Below, piece after piece: positions 7,440-11,981 of a stretch of 11,981 bases of DNA. Location: the NCBI GenBank assembly GCA_003024985.2, contig PXIH01S0019230.1. One strand, 5' to 3'. Source of the DNA: Euperipatoides rowelli (lineage: Eukaryota; Onychophora; Udeonychophora; Euonychophora; Peripatopsidae). The notes under the pieces are model-generated. The model was not told the DNA's origin and made no database searches. It worked only from the letters and a program-made list of their open reading frames with translations. The stretch's first letter is position 1. Each line of letters opens with the position of its first letter. The translations under genes were made by a program, and so were the position numbers.

Positions 7440-7804
7440 CTCCTATTACCATCTTATTAAACCTTCTTATTCATCCAACTTGCTCCCCTGATAAACATGG
7501 TCTTGACTGGTGATTTTGAGATCGGGAAAAAACATCTCGCGTCTATCAGGAACGAACATGCAATCTTGTCTCATTTATGCTCATGTGGGCACTGGGTACA
7601 TGCAATCACAAACTAAATGATGCATGAATTCACATAAGTAAGCTTATATCAAACATTGCGACTTCCGGTCTGGGATAAACCGCATGAGCTTTCTTTCCTC
7701 ACGCAAATTATTATTGCAACAAGTATTGTTCATTAAAAATTTTTTATGGAAGTCTTTTAGTTCTTCCATTGGTTTCTTATGTCGTTTTGATGAGCAACCA
7801 ATAA

Positions 7805-7812
7805 TGACGTCA
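7805..7812. promoter_or_regulatory. Perfect CRE (TGACGTCA) next to a CCAAT box
   Basis: The palindromic full CREB/ATF site lies two bases from CCAAT at 7798-7802. CRE and NF-Y boxes often sit together in animal promoters. A full CRE is improbable in DNA this AT-rich. Confidence 0.45.
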
Positions 7813-7845
7813 GCAAATACTCTCAAACCCAAAATTTCATTTAAA

Positions 7846-7858
7846 TGACCTCTGACCT
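7846..7858 (-). promoter_or_regulatory. Perfect DR1 nuclear-receptor element
   Basis: TGACCT-C-TGACCT on the plus strand reads AGGTCA-G-AGGTCA on the minus strand, with both half-sites exact. DR1 elements bind RXR, HNF4 and COUP-TF type receptors. Binding is inferred from the motif only. Confidence 0.45.
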
Positions 7859-7860
7859 AT

Positions 7861-8796
7861 GCATTTCATTTTTTAATAACTTTTTTTAAGGGGAAGGATT
7901 TTTTTTTTTAAACCAAGTGGAATTATTTTTTTAGTAATCTTTGAAATTAAATTTTAAAAAAAAAAATCCATTTGTGTGACCTTTAAGAGTTTGGAGGTGA
8001 GGGGGGGTGATTATGTATTTGTTTTGGGACATAATCTATTTACTGATCTAAGATTATTGTAATGTATTTATGTATACTGTACAAATAGAAAAGTTTTTGT
8101 TTTTATTAGGTGTTTTGAAACTTAATCATTGGTTATTTTATTTATTTTTTTAAAATGTAGAGAGAGGATCTTTATTTTATTTTTTTTAAAAAGTAAAAAA
8201 TACATGCCAAATTTCAAAATTATTTTATCTTTTATTCCCTTCTGAATCAAATGCAAAACTAACAACCTGAGGATTTTATAAAAGTCAACCTGTTAAATTC
8301 CACATAAATACTGTATAGCTAAATCACTTTTATTTTAATACTATAAAGATGAAAGTAAAAATAAAAATTTGATAAGTTAGAGTAAAAGTAGGATCTTATT
8401 ACAACTGACTGCCGATTGGTGTGAGGAAATGAATATAAAGAGAAAAATATCTGATGAGCGGGATCTTTTAAGAAATATTTCCGAGCAAAAATAATTTCTG
8501 GTCAGTTTATCAAATTAATTTACAGTCTGAAAAAAAACAACAACAATGAAGCAATATTTTATAGAACTATCTGTCTGGTACATTGTTATCTGGCCAATTT
8601 ATCATGATGGCCTCACTGCTTAAAAGGGAACTCCAAGTTCATACATATAGTAACTCTTGTCAGGGATAGTATTATTTTCATAGAGATGGTGTTATAGCTA
8701 ACAGAATCTTCCTTTTCTCTCTTCTAATCACCTAATTCTCAAAATAGAATTGTATACCTACAAATATTCCAAAACATAAATAGTAAAGATAGAATT
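7861..8796. other. AT-rich non-coding stretch
   Basis: No gene is supported. Poly(T)/poly(A) runs and a GAGGGGGGGTGA word (7998-8009) are seen. AGTAACTCT at 8649-8657 is a further copy of a word that forms the inverted repeat at 8797-8877. Confidence 0.5.
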
Positions 8797-8877
8797 AGTA
8801 ACTCTAGCAAGAGGAACATATTTTGTCCTTTACAATATAAAAGCACCATGTAACTTGCTAGACATAATAGAGTTACT
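8797..8877. repeat. Imperfect inverted repeat (81-nt hairpin)
   Basis: AGTAACTCTAGCAAG (8797-8811) pairs with CTTGCTAGACATAATAGAGTTACT (8854-8877), with a 9-base insertion in the right arm. The size is in the range of a pre-miRNA, but the large asymmetric bulge and lack of tight pairing near the loop argue against that. Confidence 0.35.
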
Positions 8878-9239
8878 GACTTGTTAGTCCCACTTGATAA
8901 ACATATTCATAGACGGTCAAATCTGAGGAGTCATTATTGTGTACTGTATATGGTAACTAAAATTAAATACCTTGAAGCCAAAACAAATTATTAAAATTTT
9001 AAAGAATGCCTAAATTCTTCATAAAGACTTGACCATTCCCTATTCAAAAGACACAATTAACTTTGATAACATTCAGGCAAGCTAGTCTATAACAATACAC
9101 TCCAATATGAAAAACATTTTAAATACAAAAATATTCTATATCCATAAACATTACCCTATATAGGTAAACTTTTTTTCTTCCTTTTAAAATCTGGACATTT
9201 AATGTTTTTGCAACGAGAAGTTTGCCAATATGTTTAAAA
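8878..9239. other. AT-rich stretch, possibly the 3' tail of the decayed LINE
   Basis: This is the position where the 3' part of the minus-strand LINE would lie. No clear motif or poly(A)-type tail was found, and no gene is supported. A TACTGTA unit is at 8942-8948. Confidence 0.3.
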
Positions 9240-10332
9240 ATTTGAAGACTTGTATTTGTCATCTTTAAGCCTTTCAAGATAAAATAAGTTCACAAAGGCT
9301 ATTAATCAGTTTTGAAGTTTTCTGTGTACCATATTCTGTTCAATAATTTTAATATTTCTAATGATATGACCAGAGCTCTGCACATTATTTTAGATGACCT
9401 TACTCATGATTTATATAATGGTAAAACCGCTTCAAAATCCTACTTCCCAAAGTCTTATACAACATCTCTAATTTTCTTTAAGTTTTCTTAGAATCTTTAA
9501 TACACTAAGTTAATGTTTCAACAACCCATTAATTAAAATTCCTATGCCTTTTGTTTATTTACTTGATCGGTATTTATACAATATTGTGCATGTACTGTAT
9601 AAATTGTCGTCTTATCAGAGGCAAATTTACAGTTGCATTTAAGTCACCTATTATGTCTTGTACTACAAGATTTTGAGGTGACCTTTATAATTTAAGTAGT
9701 AACAAAATAGCTATAACATCTTGGTTTATTTACAAAGTGTATATAGCCATAGCTAAGGTTCAAAACTCAACATTCTAAAACTGTACTACGAATACTGACC
9801 TAGAACACAAAGCTATTCTACATGCGGTCATGTTATACATCATCATAAATAATGGAACAAGTCAAGATCCTTGCGATGCTCCACTTTTCAATTTTTCTAC
9901 CTGGAACGTTTTATAATAAAATCCATTAAATTTAAACGAATTTGTAGTGACATTATTATCAATTATTTTCCATACTAAACTCCAATGAATACATAATGAG
10001 ATTAGCCTACTTTTTAAATCTAAGAAAATAACATAACTCCATTTAGTGAAATTCTATTAGCAATGACAAATTACGTACTATTTGAAATTAAACCGACTCG
10101 TCGTGAATTATATTGATCCTGCATTTAACATTATTAGTAATCCTCTGGTACAGTTCCTATGACTAATAAAAAGGATATCACCTAAAACTTCAGTTGATAT
10201 TTAAAAGATTTGGAATATTAGCCTGAAGATTAATGACATATCATTTGTCAAGGTACTGTCATCAATTCCAATCTTAAACTGGAATAGCATTAGAGAACTA
10301 TAGGAATGCAGATTCCTGTTGTCTTCCTTATT
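9240..10332 (-). pseudogene. Second decayed LINE reverse transcriptase, minus strand
   Basis: No long open frame remains, but RT landmarks follow in order at near-family spacing. NKEDNRNLHSYSSLMLFQFK (10332-10273) matches the KGDK..L.NYRPISLL..FSK box. SRFNFK (about 10090) stands for QFGFRK. SYVIFLDLKSR (about 10038-10006) matches VIFLDLSKAFD with the catalytic Asp kept. FNGFYYKTFQVE followed by SGASQGS and, after a stop, LVPLLF (9930-9847) matches VNG....VE.GVPQGSVLGPLLF. The first, third and fourth share one frame, so no net frameshift separates them. Further on, in other frames, LYKS-stop-VRSSKIMC (about 9418-9370) matches LYKSLVRP.LEYC and LFYLERLKDD (about 9284-9255) matches L.Y.ERL..L. 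This is CR1/L2-like non-LTR RT. It is more decayed than the LINE at 182-1091 and is a different family. No catalytic ADD box was found. Its true ends are not visible. Confidence 0.75.
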
Positions 10333-10574
10333 AGTAATTTAAAATAATTTTTATCAATCTTCATTAATTTTTCTTTGTCTTTTATAGCCCTTTAATTGTA
10401 TTAATTCAGTGTGATATTTTTCAATACCTTTTTATTTTTATACCATGTAATCGTCTTTAAATTGATCCATTTCACTAGATATCCACTGTAGGCATATAAA
10501 TATGGAAAATTGTAAATAAGTTCAAAATCCATATATAAAAATATTATTTGTTCAAATTATTATTCCATCTGTAC
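10333..10574. other. AT-rich stretch upstream (5') of the decayed LINE RT
   Basis: The RT N-terminal and endonuclease regions should lie here and further right on the minus strand. Beyond a weak RT-like impression up to about 10450, no motif can be trusted and no open frame is seen. Confidence 0.3.
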
Positions 10575-10628
10575 ATTTCAAGCATTGTTTTGAATCATCA
10601 TATGTTGGCATAGTACACTGTAAATAAA
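10575..10628 (+). repeat. 45-bp dispersed exact repeat, copy B, followed by AATAAA
   Basis: Bases 10575-10619 are identical to 4076-4120. AATAAA follows at 10623-10628, three bases after the shared unit, as it does directly after copy A. Flanks are otherwise unrelated. Confidence 0.85.
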
Positions 10629-11569
10629 CTAAATTGACTTCACATAAGATAGAATGCACTAGTATTAGTATGAATTAACCGGTACTAGTTTTCTTTGTGA
10701 TGTAAAGTCACGAGTATGGAAGCTAACCGTTGAAAATTACAGTAAACATTCATTATTGATTTTAGTCAAATTGCTTTATTTAAAAAAAAAAAGTTAATTT
10801 ATTGGTCTATTTGAAAGATCTGAATAAATGATATTTTTATATTATTTGAACTCGTAAAAAACGTTTGTTACCCACCCCCACTTGATTTGTAGAAATAAAT
10901 TAAAATCGACTTTAATATATAAAAATTGATAAACATTTTTGTGCTTTATTCTTAAATATATTATGTAACTTAAGTATTTTTTAAACATAAGATTGACAAG
11001 CATTTTAATGTGAAATGTCCTATATATTCTGAAATGATAAAGTGGGGGTGTTTTGGTCTTTTTTTTTTTTTTTAAGGATTTACTAATCATGAACTGATGT
11101 TTAAATTGACTCATTTCTAAAATGTTAATTGAATATGTATTTGAAGTTTGTTGGCACAGAAATATTCCTAGAAAAATAGTTTGTTTGTACACATCTCTTC
11201 CATTATCCAAGACAAAAAGATTCCACAGTCGGAAGCAATCAAGTCCTATAGCAATTTCCAATGGTCTTGTTTTTAGATTCATAGATAATGTCTCCATTAC
11301 TATGTCAAATTTTATTTTATGCAAAATGGATATAAAAATTGTTTCAAAAAATAAATAAATTTTTCTGTACTTTCTTTTTTATTAGTTTTTGATAAGGGGA
11401 ATTGAAAAAAAAAAAATGGGTTTAAATTTTAAATAACTGAAAACTAAACTTTAATGTACAAAATTTTAATTGTGAGAAATAGTTAAAAAAAAAATTCTGA
11501 TTATGACTATTATGTTACTAAATGTGAAAATGAAAGAGTGTTTTTTATGCAATGATTTTTATTTATTAG
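10629..11569. other. AT-rich stretch, no supported gene
   Basis: A 160-codon minus-strand frame (11324-10842) and an overlapping 78-codon plus-strand frame (11122-11358) exist. The minus frame runs through a T15 tract as a Lys run and becomes Phe/Ile/Lys/Tyr-rich, so it is not accepted as a gene. Its first ~60 codons (11324-11140) lie in slightly GC-richer DNA and look more protein-like. Many A and T runs are present. Confidence 0.4.
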
Positions 11570-11594
11570 GAACAAAAGCAACAACTCTCCACAA
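11570..11594 (+). CDS. Possible 25-nt micro-exon
   Basis: A T-rich tract (11550-11567) leads to TTAG at 11566-11569. It is followed by GAACAAAAGCAACAACTCTC and five more bases, then an exact consensus donor, GTAAGT, at 11595-11600. All three forward frames are free of stops. The length is 3n+1. If real, it belongs to a plus-strand gene continuing outside the window, either a new gene or an alternative 3' end of the gene at 2002-2452. AT-rich DNA yields many false splice pairs, so this is tentative. Confidence 0.22.
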
Positions 11595-11600
11595 GTAAGT

Positions 11601-11981
11601 CTCTTATTTTTATTATCTTTGTTAAAGAAAATGAATGTTCATTAAGTATTTTAATATTGCAGTTTTATTTGGCTCGCCTAATTTATTGCAGGTTAATTTG
11701 ATTATGTTAATTTGTTAGAAGTTTCAATTGTTTCCACCACAAAATATGATGTAGTAAGGGAGGGAGGGTCGGGGCAAGTGTAATCTATATAATTGACAAA
11801 TAACATTTACATTTGATAATGGATACACTTCCAGGAGTTGAATATTACAATGGCCTATTTCTTATTAACTTCAATTTTCTTAACTGTTAAATGACTTTAA
11901 AGTATTTTATTGTAATAGTGCGTGCGGCGATTTTTGTTAGTCTTTTGAAAAGTATTGTCTTATATATAAAATACTATATAT
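11601..11981. other. AT-rich stretch to the right edge, nothing supported
   Basis: Contains a purine-rich GGGAGGGAGGGTCGGGGC word at 11758-11775 and otherwise AT-rich DNA. If the micro-exon at 11570-11594 is real, this is its downstream intron. Confidence 0.35.

Larger units (their letters stand above)
7500..7860. promoter_or_regulatory. CpG-richer island with clustered transcription-factor sites (candidate promoter/enhancer)
   Basis: CpG dinucleotides are much denser here than elsewhere (ATCGGG, CTCGCGTC, AACGAAC, TTGCGAC, TCCGGTC, ACCGC, CACGC, GACGTC). The visible sites are an exact ETS/GABP site, ACTTCCGGT (7661-7669); ATTGG (7768-7772) and CCAAT (7798-7802), the two orientations of an NF-Y box; a perfect palindromic CRE, TGACGTCA (7805-7812), two bases after the CCAAT; and a perfect DR1, AGGTCA-G-AGGTCA, on the minus strand (7846-7858). 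TCTCGCG near 7534 is another promoter-type word. These factors are widely conserved in animals. No gene can be tied to the island: the only open frame inside it (minus, 7644-7832, 62 codons) is unrecognised. A distal enhancer or an old transposon promoter remains possible. Confidence 0.45.

Noticed and set aside
7644-7832. 62-codon minus-strand open frame in the CpG-richer island
   Set aside because: No recognisable domain, no splice context. Its start region overlaps the CRE/CCAAT cluster, so regulatory DNA is the simpler reading.
8797-8877. Pre-miRNA hairpin
   Set aside because: A 9-base one-sided insertion splits the stem and the rest pairs poorly, unlike a typical miRNA precursor.
10842-11324. 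160-codon minus-strand open frame as a gene
   Set aside because: It runs through a T15 homopolymer as poly-Lys and most of the product reflects AT-rich composition. Only the first part is kept, as a low-interest finding.
1-11981. tRNA, rRNA or CRISPR array
   Set aside because: No cloverleaf with the A and B box pattern, no rRNA-like segment and no regularly spaced repeats with unique spacers were seen.

Overview
The window looks like AT-rich intergenic and intronic DNA from an animal, probably an invertebrate. The supporting signs are a GT-AG style splice acceptor in front of a GC-richer coding block, very long non-coding stretches, TA-rich microsatellites, and several decayed transposable elements of metazoan type. 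No species can be named from the sequence. GC is low by eye (roughly a quarter to 30%), with a few GC- and CpG-richer islands.

Layout. (1) Bases 1-80 are probably the end of a hAT-like DNA transposon. (2) Bases ~182-1091 are a decayed non-LTR (LINE) retrotransposon on the minus strand. Its reverse transcriptase (RT) can be followed from a QFG box through DFQK..D, SFLTDR and PQGT to IND, then after a deletion that removes the catalytic ADD box, on to FIRPLLEYCAPVW and QKR. A fold-back MITE of about 151 bp, flanked by TTAA, sits inside the RT reading frame. A second, ~30-bp palindromic insertion (TACAGTATATACTGTA) breaks the frame further on. (3) Bases 1109-2001 are read as the 3' part of an intron, and 2002-2452 is the last coding exon of a plus-strand gene, encoding a polar, probably disordered C-terminal tail of ~149 residues. 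I do not recognise the gene. A long AT-rich 3' flank follows, with a ~220-bp TA palindromic microsatellite at 2996-3213.

(4) Bases 3214-7380 are mostly featureless AT-rich DNA. They contain homopolymer G/C runs, one copy of an exact 45-bp repeat followed by AATAAA, a GC-richer block with a CTCF-like motif, and a diverged inverted repeat. (5) Bases ~7500-7860 form a CpG-richer island with an ETS site, two CCAAT boxes, a perfect CRE and a perfect DR1 nuclear-receptor element. It is the best promoter or enhancer candidate here, with no recognisable gene attached. (6) Bases ~9240-10332 are a second decayed LINE RT on the minus strand. It shows no long open frame and was recognised only from motif order and frame. 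(7) The second copy of the 45-bp repeat is at 10575-10619, and a possible 25-nt plus-strand micro-exon lies at 11570-11594.

There is no operon-like organisation. The only confident host gene content is the terminal exon at 2002-2452. The rest is transposon debris, simple repeats and candidate regulatory DNA. The most interesting new items are the fold-back MITE nested in the first LINE, the dispersed TACTGTA/TACAGTA palindrome that seems to have inserted into it, the exact 45-bp repeat with a poly(A) signal, and the motif-dense island at 7500-7860.
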